This document shows, in pieces, positions 1 through 8,116 of a DNA stretch of 64,000 nucleotides. A program made the position numbers and the translations under genes. The first letter of the stretch is position 1; each line of letters begins with the position of its first letter. This DNA is from Rhizobium etli_C (GTDB taxonomy: Bacteria > Pseudomonadota > Alphaproteobacteria > Rhizobiales > Rhizobiaceae), in the NCBI RefSeq assembly GCF_014198605.1, contig NZ_JACIHU010000006.1; one strand, 5' to 3'. A model generated the notes under the pieces. It worked only from the letters and a program-made list of their open reading frames with translations, had not been told where the DNA came from and searched no databases.

Positions 1-913
1 CGCGCACAACCGGCGCTTCGAGGTGATAGAAGCAATGTTCCTGCACCAGCGACACGACCTCGGCGCCGAAGCCCGACGTCAAGGTCGCCTCATGCACGAC
101 GACGCAGCGCCCGGTTTTGGCGACCGATTTGACGATCGTATCGAGATCGAGCGGCAGCAGGCTTCTCAAATCGATCACCTCGGCATCGATGCCGGCATCG
201 TCTGCCGCCGCAAGCGCCACATGCACCATGGTGCCATAGGCGACCACGGTTACCGCAGAGCCGGCGCGCCGCACTTCGGCCTTGCCGATCGGGATGGTGT
301 AATGGCCGTCGGGCACCTCTCCGAGGTCGTGTTTCGACCAGGGTGTGACCGGCCGCTCGTGATGGCCGTCGAAGGGGCCGTTATAAAGCCGCTTCGGCTC
401 CAGGAACATGACGGGATCAGGATCCTCGATCGCCGCGATCAGCAGGCCCTTGGCGTCATAGGGATTGGAGGGGACGATCACCTTCAGCCCGCAGACATGG
501 GTGAAGAGCGCCTCCGGGCTCTGGCTGTGCGTCTGGCCGCCGAAGATGCCGCCGCCGGTTGGCATGCGCACGACGATCGGGCAGGTAAAATCGCCGTTGG
601 AGCGGTAGCGGATGCGCGCCGCCTCCTGCGTCAGCTGGTCATAGGCGGGATACATGTAATCGGCGAACTGGATTTCGACGCAGGGCTTCAGCCCATAGGC
701 CGCCATGCCGATCGCCGTGCCGACGATGCCGGACTCGCTGATCGGCGTATCGAAGCAACGCGTCCTGCCGTATTTTGCCTGCAGGCCCTGTGTGCAGCGG
801 AAAACGCCGCCGAAATAGCCGACGTCCTCGCCGAAGACGACGACATTGTCGTCCTTCGCCATCGAGACGTCCATGGCGCTGCGCACGGCCTCGATCATCG
901 TCATCCTGGCCAT
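1..913 (-). CDS. bkdA2: Branched-chain 2-oxoacid dehydrogenase E1 component, beta subunit (3' end outside window)
   Basis: This is the beta subunit of the thiamine-diphosphate decarboxylase (E1) that starts oxidative decarboxylation of the 2-oxoacids of valine, leucine and isoleucine. About 304 residues are visible and the C-terminus runs off the left edge; the family is usually about 337 aa. The transketolase-type core is clear: VVVFGEDVGYFGG near residue 25, a RIRYRSNG stretch, then GGGIFGGQTHSQSPE. The latter is typical of E1 beta. The ATG lies one base after the stop of E1 alpha (TGA-C-ATG), so the two subunits are translationally coupled. The preceding acyl-CoA dehydrogenase, thiolase and HSD10-like genes favour branched-chain substrates over pyruvate. 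The E2 and lipoamide dehydrogenase genes would be expected just beyond the edge. Confidence 0.92.
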   Translation of the reverse strand, partial: MARMTMIEAVRSAMDVSMAKDDNVVVFGEDVGYFGGVFRCTQGLQAKYGRTRCFDTPISESGIVGTAIGMAAYGLKPCVEIQFADYMYPAYDQLTQEAARIRYRSNGDFTCPIVVRMPTGGGIFGGQTHSQSPEALFTHVCGLKVIVPSNPYDAKGLLIAAIEDPDPVMFLEPKRLYNGPFDGHHERPVTPWSKHDLGEVPDGHYTIPIGKAEVRRAGSAVTVVAYGTMVHVALAAADDAGIDAEVIDLRSLLPLDLDTIVKSVAKTGRCVVVHEATLTSGFGAEVVSLVQEHCFYHLEAPVVR

Positions 914-914
914 G

Positions 915-2147
915 TCAGTACCCCGCCTTCTGCCGCTGGCGGCGGATATGCGCCGGCATCTCGGCATAGACGCCCTCGAAAATGTCGCGCACCGAAGGCC
1001 TGCCGCCGGCATGCAGCGTGCCGTGCGCCTCCGCCTGGCGCTGCGCCTCGATCACCTCATCCATGATTTCGGCTTCCGCCTGGACGTGCCGTTCCTCCGA
1101 CCATACGCCCTTGACGATCAGATGTTTCTTCAGCCGCAGCACGGGATCGCCGAGCGGCCAGGCCTCCGATTCAGTCTTCGGCCGATAGGCGCTCGGATCG
1201 TCTGAGGTCGAATGGGCGCCGACGCGGTAGGTCACATGTTCGATTAGCGTCGGGCCGAGATTGCGCCTGGCCCGCTCCGCCGCCCAGCGGGAGACGGCAT
1301 GGACGGCGAGGTAATCGTTTCCGTCGACCCTGAGCGCCGGAATGCCGAAGCCGAGGCCGCGAGCGGCAAAGGTGCCGGAGCCGCCGCGGGCAATTCCCTG
1401 GAAAGTGGAGATAGCCCACTGATTGTTGACGATGTTGAGGATGACAGGCGCCTTGTAGGTCGAGGCGAAAACGAGCGCCGAATGGAAATCCGATTCCGCC
1501 GTCGATCCATCGCCAATCCAGGCAGCGGCAATCCGGCTGTCATTCTTGATCGCCGAGGCCATCGCCCAGCCGACGGCCTGCACATATTGGGTGGCGAGAT
1601 TGCCTGAGATGGTGAAGAAGCCGTGTTCCTTGGAGGAATACATGATCGGCAGCTGCCGGCCGTGCAGAGGATCGCTCTCGTTCGAATAGATCTGGTTCAT
1701 CATCTCGACCATCGGATAGTCGTCGGCGATCAGCAGCCCCGCCTGGCGATAGGTCGGGAAATTCATATCTCCCTTGTTGAGCGCCTTACGGAAGGCGCAA
1801 CTGACAGCCTCCTCGCCGAGATGCTGCATGTAGAACGAGGTCTTGCCCTGACGCTGCGCCATCAGCATGCGGGCGTCGAAGGCGCGCAGCTTCATCATAT
1901 TGCGCAGCCCGGTCAGCAGTTCCTCATCGGAAAGCGACCCGGCCCAAGGGCCGACCGCCTCGCCGTCGCGGTTCAGCACGCGGATGATCGAATAGGCAAG
2001 CTCGCGAATTTCTTCAGAGGCGACATCCACCTCCGGCCGCGGCACCGAACCGGCCTTGGCGATCTTGACGTTGGAAAAGTCGGGCTGGCCGCCGGGGCGG
2101 ACGGCGGGTTCGGGGACGTGCAGACTCAAACGAGCGGAATCCACCAT
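915..2147 (-). CDS. bkdA1: Branched-chain 2-oxoacid dehydrogenase E1 component, alpha subunit
   Basis: The 410-aa alpha subunit of the E1 heterotetramer binds thiamine diphosphate and Mg2+ and decarboxylates branched-chain 2-oxoacids. The ThDP signature is intact: GDG at residues 212-214, followed by AESDFHSALVFAS and closing with NNQWAIS at 241-247. The ~50-residue N-terminal extension and the GKTSFYMQHLGEEA segment resemble BCKDH alpha rather than pyruvate dehydrogenase alpha. It sits fourth in the minus-strand operon, 62 bp after the acyl-CoA dehydrogenase gene, and is coupled to the beta subunit. The substrate class is inferred from family resemblance and neighbours; the complex would act in the cytoplasm with E2 and E3 subunits encoded outside this window. 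Confidence 0.93.
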   Translation of the reverse strand: MVDSARLSLHVPEPAVRPGGQPDFSNVKIAKAGSVPRPEVDVASEEIRELAYSIIRVLNRDGEAVGPWAGSLSDEELLTGLRNMMKLRAFDARMLMAQRQGKTSFYMQHLGEEAVSCAFRKALNKGDMNFPTYRQAGLLIADDYPMVEMMNQIYSNESDPLHGRQLPIMYSSKEHGFFTISGNLATQYVQAVGWAMASAIKNDSRIAAAWIGDGSTAESDFHSALVFASTYKAPVILNIVNNQWAISTFQGIARGGSGTFAARGLGFGIPALRVDGNDYLAVHAVSRWAAERARRNLGPTLIEHVTYRVGAHSTSDDPSAYRPKTESEAWPLGDPVLRLKKHLIVKGVWSEERHVQAEAEIMDEVIEAQRQAEAHGTLHAGGRPSVRDIFEGVYAEMPAHIRRQRQKAGY

Positions 2148-2209
2148 GTCTTTACTTTCCTCCCTTTGCCGGCTGTGCGTCCCTCCCCGGAAACAGGGCC
2201 GGTATGGTT

Positions 2210-3337
2210 CTATAGATTGCGGGCGATCACCATGCGCTGCACGTCGCTCGTTCCCTCATAGATCTGGCAGATGCGCACATCGCGGTAGATGCGCTCGACC
2301 GGATAATCGGCCATATAGCCGTAGCCGCCATGGATCTGGATGGCGTCGGAGCAGACGCGCTCGGCCATCTCCGAGGCAAAGAGCTTCGCCATCGACGCTT
2401 CCGACAGGCAGGGCATTTCGGCCTCCCTCAAGGCGGCGGCATGGAAGACGAGCTGGCGCGCCGCCTCGATCCGCACCGCCATATCTGCCAGGCGGAAGGC
2501 GACGGCCTGGTGCTCGAAAATCGGTTTGCCGAAGGCCGTTCGCTCCTTGGCATAATCGCGCGCCGCCTCGAACGCCGCCCGTGCCATGCCGACCGCCTGC
2601 GCAGCAATGCCGATCCGCCCGCCTTCAAGATTGGCGAGCGCGATGCGATAGCCCTCGCCTTCCGCCCCGAGCCTCAATTCGACAGGAATGCGCATGGCGT
2701 TGAAGGCGATCTGGCAGGTATCGGTGGAATGCAGCCCGAGCTTTTCCTCGACGCGGATCACTTCGTAGCCCGGCGTATCCGTCGGTACAATGAGGGCGGT
2801 GATGCCCTTCTTGCCGGCATCCGGATCGGTGACGGCAAAAACGATGATGACATTGCCGTTCTTGCCCGACGTGATGAACTGCTTGGCGCCGTCGATCACG
2901 TAGTGGTCGCCGTCACGCCGCGCCCGGGTCTTCAGGTTGGAGGCGTCGGAACCCGCCTGCGGCTCGGTCAGCGCAAAACCGCCGATCCATTCGCCGCTTG
3001 CCAGTTTCGGCAGGAAGCGCTGCCGCTGCTCCTCGGTGCCGAATTTCAGGATCGGCACGCAGCCCACTGAGCTGTGCACGCTCATGATCGTCGAACAGGG
3101 TCCGTCGCCGGCGGCGATCTCCTCCAGTGCGGCGGCATAGGCGACAACGCCCGTATCCGAGCCGCCATAGGCCTCCGGCACCAGCATGCCGAGCAGACCG
3201 AGTTCGCCCATCTCCTTCAATTCGTCGCGCGGGAAAAGATGCTCCCGGTCGCGCTTGGCCGCCCCCGGCGCCAGCCGGTCGCGGGCAAAGTCGCGGGCGA
3301 GATCGGCGATCTGCTGCTGAAGGTCGGAAAGGATCAT
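2210..3337 (-). CDS. Acyl-CoA dehydrogenase, short/branched-chain type
   Basis: This 375-aa FAD flavoenzyme introduces the alpha-beta double bond into acyl-CoA. In this operon the likely substrates are isobutyryl-CoA or 2-methylbutyryl-CoA from valine and isoleucine. It shows the N-terminal helical domain, the FAD-binding ALTEPQAGSDAS and GAKQFITSGK segments, and the C-terminal IHGGYGY...IYEGTSDVQR block. Glu361 in IYEGTS is at the catalytic-base position of the SCAD/MCAD group, unlike the isovaleryl-CoA dehydrogenase at 8164. The ATG at 3337 was chosen over an upstream in-frame start because a GGAAGGGAG ribosome site precedes it and homologues begin near this residue. It lies 16 bp downstream of the thiolase gene in the same operon. 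Substrate preference cannot be read from sequence. Confidence 0.9.
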   Translation of the reverse strand: MILSDLQQQIADLARDFARDRLAPGAAKRDREHLFPRDELKEMGELGLLGMLVPEAYGGSDTGVVAYAAALEEIAAGDGPCSTIMSVHSSVGCVPILKFGTEEQRQRFLPKLASGEWIGGFALTEPQAGSDASNLKTRARRDGDHYVIDGAKQFITSGKNGNVIIVFAVTDPDAGKKGITALIVPTDTPGYEVIRVEEKLGLHSTDTCQIAFNAMRIPVELRLGAEGEGYRIALANLEGGRIGIAAQAVGMARAAFEAARDYAKERTAFGKPIFEHQAVAFRLADMAVRIEAARQLVFHAAALREAEMPCLSEASMAKLFASEMAERVCSDAIQIHGGYGYMADYPVERIYRDVRICQIYEGTSDVQRMVIARNL

Positions 3338-3353
3338 GTGGCTCCCTTCCCCG

Positions 3354-4541
3354 CTAGTGCCGCTCGATGGCGACGGCCGTCGCCTCGCCGCCGCCGATGC
3401 AGAGCGCGGCCATGCCACGCTTCAGATCGTAGCGCTCCAGCGCCGAAAGCAGCGTCACCAGAATCCGGGCACCCGACGCGCCGATCGGATGGCCGAGCGC
3501 GCAGGCGCCGCCATGCACGTTCACCTTCTCATGCGGCAGATCGAGATCGCGCATCGCCGCCATGGCGACGACGGCGAAAGCCTCGTTGATCTCGAAGAGA
3601 TCGACGTCGGAAAGCGCCAGGCCGGTGCGGTCGGAGAGCTTCTGCAGGGCGCCGATCGGCGCGGTGGCGAAAAGATTGGGCGCCTGCGAATGGGTGGCGT
3701 GGCCGAGGATCGTGGCGAGTGGCGTCAGGCCGCGGCGCTCGGCCTGCGAGCGGCGCATCAGCACCAGGGCTGCCGCGCCATCGGAGATCGAGCTGGAATT
3801 GGCCGCCGTCACCGTGCCGCTCTCGCGGAAGGCGGGCTTCAGCGTCGGGATCTTGTCGAGCTTGGCCTTGCCCGGCTGTTCGTCGCGGCGCGCCACCTGC
3901 TCGGCCTTGCCCGATTTCACCGTGACCGGCACGATCTCGCTTTCGAAACAACCATCGGCAATCGCCTTCTGCGCCCGCGTCAGGGAGGCGATGGCGTAGT
4001 TGTCCTGCGCCTCGCGCGTGAACTGATAGGCCTCGGCGCAATCCTCCGCGAAGCTGCCCATCAAGCGCCCCCTATCATAAGCATCCTCCAGCCCGTCGAG
4101 GAACATGTGATCCACGACACGCCCATGGCCGAGCCTGTAGCCGCCGCGGGCCCGATCAAGGAGATAGGGCGCGTTGGTCATGCTTTCCATGCCGCCGGCG
4201 ACGGCCACCGACGCACTGCCGGCGGCGATCAGATCGTGCGCCATCATCACAGCCTTCATGCCGGAGCCGCACATCTTGTTGACGGTGCTGGCGCCGGTCG
4301 AATACGGCAGGCCGGCATGGATGGCCGCCTGACGCGCCGGCGCCTGCCCCTGCCCCGCCGGCAGCACGCAGCCGAAGACGACCTCCTCGATCGCCTCGGC
4401 CTCGACGCCGCTGCGCTCAAGTGCCGCGCGGATCGCCGTTGCGCCAAGCTCGGGCGCTGCCGCCTCCTTCAGCTCTCCCTGAAAGCTGCCGATCGGGGTG
4501 CGTGCCGCACCGACGATGACGATAAGGTCCTGCAATGACAT
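3354..4541 (-). CDS. Acetyl-CoA acyltransferase (thiolase)
   Basis: The 395-aa thiolase cleaves 3-ketoacyl-CoA with CoA to acetyl-CoA plus a shortened acyl-CoA. After the HSD10-like dehydrogenase the natural substrate would be 2-methylacetoacetyl-CoA from isoleucine. The active-site residues are all present: nucleophilic Cys91 in NKMCGSGMKAV, His351 in CALGHPIGASGAR, and Cys381 in ALCIGGGEA. Length and motif order are normal for the family. It follows the dehydrogenase gene by 20 bp. A general acetoacetyl-CoA thiolase role cannot be excluded, but its position between the dehydrogenase and acyl-CoA dehydrogenase genes supports branched-chain catabolism. Confidence 0.93.
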   Translation of the reverse strand: MSLQDLIVIVGAARTPIGSFQGELKEAAAPELGATAIRAALERSGVEAEAIEEVVFGCVLPAGQGQAPARQAAIHAGLPYSTGASTVNKMCGSGMKAVMMAHDLIAAGSASVAVAGGMESMTNAPYLLDRARGGYRLGHGRVVDHMFLDGLEDAYDRGRLMGSFAEDCAEAYQFTREAQDNYAIASLTRAQKAIADGCFESEIVPVTVKSGKAEQVARRDEQPGKAKLDKIPTLKPAFRESGTVTAANSSSISDGAAALVLMRRSQAERRGLTPLATILGHATHSQAPNLFATAPIGALQKLSDRTGLALSDVDLFEINEAFAVVAMAAMRDLDLPHEKVNVHGGACALGHPIGASGARILVTLLSALERYDLKRGMAALCIGGGEATAVAIERH

Positions 4542-4561
4542 CTTTCCTCCTCGGGCGATGC

Positions 4562-5329
4562 TTAACGCGCGCCCATCCGCAATGCGCCATCGAGGCGGAT
4601 GACCTCGCCGTTCAGCATGTTGTTTTCAAAGATATGGCGCACCAGCCCGGCAAACTCCGCCGGCCGGCCAAGCCGCGGCGGAAAGGGCACGCTCTTGCCG
4701 AGCGCTTCCTGCACCTCCGCCGGCATATCAGCCATCATCGGCGTCTCGAAAATGCCGGGCGCAATCGACACGACCCGAATGCCATGCCGGGCGAGTTCAC
4801 GGGCGATCGGCAAGGTCATCGCCGCCACCCCACCCTTGGAGGCGGCATAGGCTGCCTGACCGATCTGCGCGTCGAAGGCGGCCACCGAGGCCGTGTTGAC
4901 GATGACGCCGCGTTCGCCCTCCGCATCCGGCTCCATGTTCCGGATTGCGGCGGCGGCAAGCCGGATCATGTTGAACGTGCCGACGAGATTGATGCCGAGC
5001 GTGCGCGCAAAACTCTCCAGCCGGTGCGGTCCGTCGCGGCCAATCACCTTTTCGGCCGGCGCGACGCCGGCGCAATTCACCAATCCGCGCAAGCCCCCGA
5101 AGGCTTCCACCGCAGCGGCGACCACCGCCGCTCCTTCTTCGCCATCGCTCACATCGGCCCTGACGAAGCGAACCTGGCTGCCGAGTTCCCGGGCAATCGC
5201 TTCGCCCGCTCCTACATTGAGATCGGCGATCGTCACGCGCCCGCCGGCATCGACAATCGCGCGCACCGTGGCCGCGCCCAGGCCGGAGCCGCCGCCGGTG
5301 ACGATGAAACTTGCTCCTGGGATCAACAT
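4562..5329 (-). CDS. HSD10-like 3-hydroxyacyl-CoA dehydrogenase (short-chain dehydrogenase)
   Basis: A 255-aa NAD-dependent short-chain dehydrogenase that probably oxidises 2-methyl-3-hydroxybutyryl-CoA in isoleucine breakdown. The Rossmann motif TGGGSGLG is at 11-18 and the active site is Ser148, Tyr161, Lys165 within TASVAAFDAQIGQAAYAASK. That segment is strikingly close to HSD17B10, the animal enzyme for this step. It is the first gene of the minus-strand operon. The ATG at 5329 follows GGGAGGA by about nine bases. An alternative ATG at 5353 (eight extra residues, preceded by GGAGGAGGG) is almost equally good. The divergent AraC-type gene begins about 135 bp away. Confidence 0.88.
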   Translation of the reverse strand: MLIPGASFIVTGGGSGLGAATVRAIVDAGGRVTIADLNVGAGEAIARELGSQVRFVRADVSDGEEGAAVVAAAVEAFGGLRGLVNCAGVAPAEKVIGRDGPHRLESFARTLGINLVGTFNMIRLAAAAIRNMEPDAEGERGVIVNTASVAAFDAQIGQAAYAASKGGVAAMTLPIARELARHGIRVVSIAPGIFETPMMADMPAEVQEALGKSVPFPPRLGRPAEFAGLVRHIFENNMLNGEVIRLDGALRMGAR

Positions 5330-5414
5330 GAATCCAGTCCTCCCTGCCGACATGCGCCCTCCTCCAGACGCAACCGGCAGAGCGATTCTATTCGCTCCAC
5401 CTATTGCAAGCGAT

Positions 5415-5448
5415 GACAGAACTGCTCCATAATTTCGGACAGTTTTGC
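5415..5448. promoter_or_regulatory. Direct repeat between divergent operons, possible AraC-family site
   Basis: GACAGAACTGC at 5415-5425 recurs as GACAGTTTTGC at 5438-5448, an 8/11 match. The two copies are 23 bp apart, about two helical turns. They lie in the gap between the branched-chain catabolic operon and the AraC-type regulator, close to the regulator's ribosome site. AraC-family proteins commonly bind such tandem half-sites, so this is a plausible operator. The sites are short and chance is possible. Confidence 0.35.
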
Positions 5449-5463
5449 CATAGTGAGGATTGG

Positions 5464-6471
5464 ATGGCCGAGATCGAGCGACGCATGATCGCGCCGGGTT
5501 TCGTGGAGGAGGCGCTCGACAGCCTGCGGCGGCTCGGCAAGCCGACGGAGCCGATCCTGGCGCGCGTCGGCATAACATCGGCCGTCGACCAGCCGGTTTC
5601 GGCGGAGACTTACGGGGCGCTGTGGCTGGCAATCGCTGCCGAACTCGACGACGAATTCTTCGGCATGGGCGCCCGTCCGATGCGCAGCGGCAGCTTCACA
5701 CTGCTTTGCCATTGCGTGCTCCATGCGCCGACGCTCGGTCACGCGCTGCGCAGGGCGCTGCGCTTCCTCGCTGTCGTGCTCGACGATCCCAGGGGGCAGC
5801 TCGTCATCCGCGATGGTCTCGCCGAAGTCGAGCTCAGGGATGCCGGCGGCCCGCGTTCGGCCTTCGCCTATCGAACCTACTGGATCATCCTGCACGGCAT
5901 CATCTGCTGGCTCGTCGGACGGCGCATTCCGATTCGCCTCGTCGATTTCCGCTGCGCCGAACCAAAGAAAGGTGCCGACTACCGGCTCTTCTTCGGCGCG
6001 CCGGTGCGTTTCTCGCAGGCCGTCAGCCGGATTGGCTTCGACAGCGCCATGCTCGACCTGCCGATTTCACGCGGCGAACAGACGCTGAAGCAGTTCCTGC
6101 GCGGTGCGCCGGCCAATATTCTGGTGCGTTACCGCTACGACGCCGGCATCGCCGCCGCCGTCCGCCGGCGCTTGAGCCGGGCTACACCCGCAACCTGGGG
6201 AAGCTTCGCCGAGCTCGCCGCCGATATGCGCATGCCCTCCTCTACACTCCGCCACCGCCTGCACGACGAAGGGCAAAGCTATGCCGCCATCAAGGACGAC
6301 ATCCGCCGCGATTTGGCAGTCGAGCTCTTGCTCAACACATCGAACACCATCGGCGAGGTCGCCGTGCAGCTCGGTTATTCCGAGCCGAGCGCCTTCTTCC
6401 GCGCCTTTCGGAAATGGATGGGCAAGAGTCCAGAGGCTTTCCGGCGAGAGGAAGCAGAAAATCGAAGCTAA
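5464..6471 (+). CDS. AraC-family transcriptional regulator
   Basis: The protein has 335 residues. The N-terminal ~200 residues (FVEEALDSLRRLGKPTEPILARVG onward, cited here only in part) match the ligand-binding domain found in AraC regulators of the ArgR/OruR-like group. The C-terminal ~100 residues carry the double helix-turn-helix, including SSTLRHRLHDEGQSYAAIKD and the AVQLGYSEPSAFFRAFRKW signature. The ATG at 5464 was chosen because GTGAGG lies just upstream; in-frame ATGs at 5404 and 5413 would add up to 20 poorly protein-like residues. It is transcribed away from the branched-chain amino acid operon, which it probably controls in response to an amino acid or oxoacid. The effector is unknown. 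Confidence 0.85.
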   Translation: MAEIERRMIAPGFVEEALDSLRRLGKPTEPILARVGITSAVDQPVSAETYGALWLAIAAELDDEFFGMGARPMRSGSFTLLCHCVLHAPTLGHALRRALRFLAVVLDDPRGQLVIRDGLAEVELRDAGGPRSAFAYRTYWIILHGIICWLVGRRIPIRLVDFRCAEPKKGADYRLFFGAPVRFSQAVSRIGFDSAMLDLPISRGEQTLKQFLRGAPANILVRYRYDAGIAAAVRRRLSRATPATWGSFAELAADMRMPSSTLRHRLHDEGQSYAAIKDDIRRDLAVELLLNTSNTIGEVAVQLGYSEPSAFFRAFRKWMGKSPEAFRREEAENRS

Positions 6472-6581
6472 GTCTCTCAAGTCGCTTGACCCGGCCCGGC
6501 TGGCTTCGCGCTTCGCCTATGTCCACAAGGAAACGAAAGGGCGGCTTCAGGCCCTCGAACCGCGATACCGCAAGAAAGAGG

Positions 6582-6594
6582 TACACATTGTGTA
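6582..6594. promoter_or_regulatory. Perfect palindrome, probable antitoxin operator
   Basis: TACACA-T-TGTGTA is a perfect 6+1+6 palindrome about 40 bp before the antitoxin start. Ribbon-helix-helix antitoxins of the DUF1778 family autoregulate through such short palindromes. It falls where the promoter of the toxin-antitoxin operon should lie. Binding is inferred. Confidence 0.5.
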
Positions 6595-6602
6595 TCCAAA
6601 TG

Positions 6603-6634
6603 TGGTATTATTCGCCTTGAAGGAAAAAATACCA
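6603..6634. promoter_or_regulatory. Inverted repeat overlapping the antitoxin start
   Basis: TGGTATT at 6603-6609 is the exact reverse complement of AATACCA at 6628-6634; the right arm ends on the first base of the antitoxin ATG. The 18-nt gap contains the ribosome site AAGGA. It could be a second operator for the antitoxin complex, or an mRNA hairpin that hides the ribosome site. The sequence alone does not decide. Confidence 0.4.
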
Positions 6635-6918
6635 TGGCCGGCAAAAACGCACCTGATACCCATAAACGCCCTGTCAACCTGAAGGTGCGTGAGGACGTTC
6701 GCGTCCTGATCGACCGTGCCGCCAAGGCCCGCGGCAAAACCCGGTCGGATTTCATGATCGATGCTGCGCGGCGTGCCGCCGAAGACGCGCTTCTCGATCA
6801 GACATTGGTGCAGGTCGATCCCGACAGCTACAAACACTATCTGGCGGTGCTCGACCAGCCGCCAAGCGGCGAAGGCTTCGAACGGCTGATGAACGCTCCT
6901 AAACCTTGGCAGCCGTAA
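6634..6918 (+). CDS. DUF1778 (TacA-type) antitoxin
   Basis: The 94-aa protein has an N-terminal ribbon-helix-helix segment (PVNLKVREDVRVLIDRAAK at about 13-31, then TRSDFMIDAARRAAED). Its C-terminal tail, rich in Asp, Pro and aromatics, is expected to wrap the toxin. Antitoxins of this family neutralise a partner GNAT acetyltransferase and repress their own promoter with it. The stop codon overlaps the toxin start (TAATG), the normal arrangement for this system. Two palindromic sites just upstream fit autoregulation. The length is typical for the family. Confidence 0.88.
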   Translation: MAGKNAPDTHKRPVNLKVREDVRVLIDRAAKARGKTRSDFMIDAARRAAEDALLDQTLVQVDPDSYKHYLAVLDQPPSGEGFERLMNAPKPWQP

Positions 6919-7427
6919 TGTTGTCAGCACCGGCGCTTCTCGGCGAAGCGCACGATCTCCAGCTCTTCGACAGCGGGCACGACAGTCTCGATGAATGGTT
7001 GCGCCGCCGGGCGCGGGCCAATCAGGTCAGCGGTGCATCGCGAACCTATGTGGTTTGCGAGGACGAACGCGTTGTCGGTTATTATTGCCTGTCATCGGGA
7101 GCGCTCGCGGTCGCCGAAGCGCCGGGATCAATCCGGCGCAATATGCCGGACCCTGTTCCCATGGCGGTGCTCGGCCGTCTGGCCATAGACCGCAACTGGC
7201 AGGGAAAGGGAATCGGTGCCGCGCTGTTGCAAGACGCCGTGCTGCGCACCGGACAGGCTGCGCATATCATGGGTATTCGCGGCCTTCTGGTTCATGCGAT
7301 CTCCGACGAAGCCAAGGCCTTTTACGAGCACTACGGATTTGCGGCGACGCCCACGAATCCCATGACGTTGGTATTGTCGCTGAAATCGCGGGAAGACTTG
7401 AAGCAGTCGCCCTCAGCCGCCTCCTGA
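6918..7427 (+). CDS. GNAT-family toxin (TacT-type tRNA acetyltransferase)
   Basis: The 169-aa GNAT-fold protein is the toxin of the pair. Relatives acetylate the amino group of charged tRNAs and block translation. Visible landmarks are the N-terminal FDSGHDSLDEWLRRRA, the acetyl-CoA loop GRLAIDRNWQGKGIGAALL, and the C-terminal KAFYEHYGF carrying the conserved catalytic Tyr. The ATG at 6918 overlaps the antitoxin stop and is preferred to an upstream TTG at 6906. The reading frame is complete and key residues are present, so it is probably functional. Which tRNA it attacks cannot be told. Confidence 0.87.
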   Translation: MLSAPALLGEAHDLQLFDSGHDSLDEWLRRRARANQVSGASRTYVVCEDERVVGYYCLSSGALAVAEAPGSIRRNMPDPVPMAVLGRLAIDRNWQGKGIGAALLQDAVLRTGQAAHIMGIRGLLVHAISDEAKAFYEHYGFAATPTNPMTLVLSLKSREDLKQSPSAAS

Positions 7428-7475
7428 CAGACTAAAGACAGTTGGCCATTGGATTGAGGAGCTTTTGAAATCCAC

Positions 7476-7668
7476 ATGGAAGTCCAGCCGTTCCTTGAGA
7501 TCGTCCGTAAGATTGACGCGGAGGAAGAGCCGTGTGAGCCGCCATAGTGAGGACGAAGAGCCGCCGTTTATCGCGGAATGGATGGAGGCCAAACCGCCCT
7601 CGAAATCCTTGGCGCGAGCTGCGTGTCGATGCTCTCCGAAGCGCTGAAGCTGTATTTCATTACGTGGG
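7476..7668 (+). pseudogene. Decayed gene of unknown function
   Basis: The first reading frame starts at an ATG at 7476 and ends after 23 residues at a stop at 7545-7547. Protein-like sequence resumes with EEPPFIAEWMEAK and then shifts frame at about 7596, where a run of A residues appears one base short. It continues as ALEILGASCVSMLSEALKLY before losing coherence near 7668. Restoring one A would join the two pieces. The family was not recognised. Together with the adjacent fragments this looks like a scar left by successive losses beside the toxin-antitoxin operon. Confidence 0.4.
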
Positions 7669-7752
7669 ACGGGAATTGCCGACGCGGTCGAAGTGCTGCA
7701 TGTCGTCCACGGCGCTGTAGACTATAAACGATTGCTATTTCCGGACGAATAG
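7669..7752 (+). pseudogene. C-terminal fragment of a RelE/ParE-type toxin
   Basis: An open stretch of 27 residues ends at a TAG at 7750-7752. It contains VEVLHVVHGAVDYKRLLF, which resembles the last strand and tail of ParE/RelE toxins (typically V-x-V-x-R-V-L-H-G-x-R-D). Nothing resembling the N-terminal three quarters of such a toxin is found upstream in any frame. The identification rests on one short motif, so it is tentative. Confidence 0.4.
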
Positions 7753-7821
7753 GGCAACCGCCGATTACCCGCCCCGTAATTCTCGGCCGGCACGCATTGC
7801 AAGGATCGGGCAGGGCCAAAC

Positions 7822-8096
7822 TCATGGCTCGTCGTCGTAGCCTTCGCCCTTCGCCAGCCGCTCGATCACCTCGCCGAACAACGCGACATGTTTGTCCGGC
7901 ATCTCGTTGATGTGATGGGCACGACGCGGGTCCAGGCCGCTGCGTATCCGCTCGTAATGCTCATAGCTCATCAGCACGAAACGCGGCTTGTTATGGCGGG
8001 TGAGAACCACCGGCTCGCGGCATCGGTGACATCGCCGACCTGCTTGTTGAGGTCTCCTGTCGTGACCTCCCGGCTTTTGAAAGGGATGGCCTTACC
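7822..8096 (-). pseudogene. Frameshifted Phd/YefM-type antitoxin
   Basis: On the minus strand SREVTTGDLNKQVGDVTDA (upstream part) and REPVVLTRHNKPRFVLMSYE (downstream part) together resemble one Phd-like antitoxin. They lie in different frames, joined near 8019, where one base appears to be missing. The upstream part has no ATG before an in-frame stop at about 8102. The downstream part alone could start at a GTG at 8010 and give 62 residues lacking the DNA-binding N-terminus. No matching toxin gene lies next to it on the same strand. It is most likely an orphan remnant. Confidence 0.5.
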
Positions 8097-8116
8097 GCAT
8101 CAAAATCATGGGCACT

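Noticed and set aside
23..1066. Long open frame on the plus strand opposite the E1 beta gene
   Set aside because: It is antisense to a clear, motif-rich gene. Its own sequence is low-complexity Arg/Ala/His, as expected for an opposite-strand frame in high-GC DNA.
7822..8010. A complete 62-residue antitoxin on the minus strand
   Set aside because: The family start lies upstream in another frame and the DNA-binding N-terminus is missing, so it was called a frameshifted remnant.
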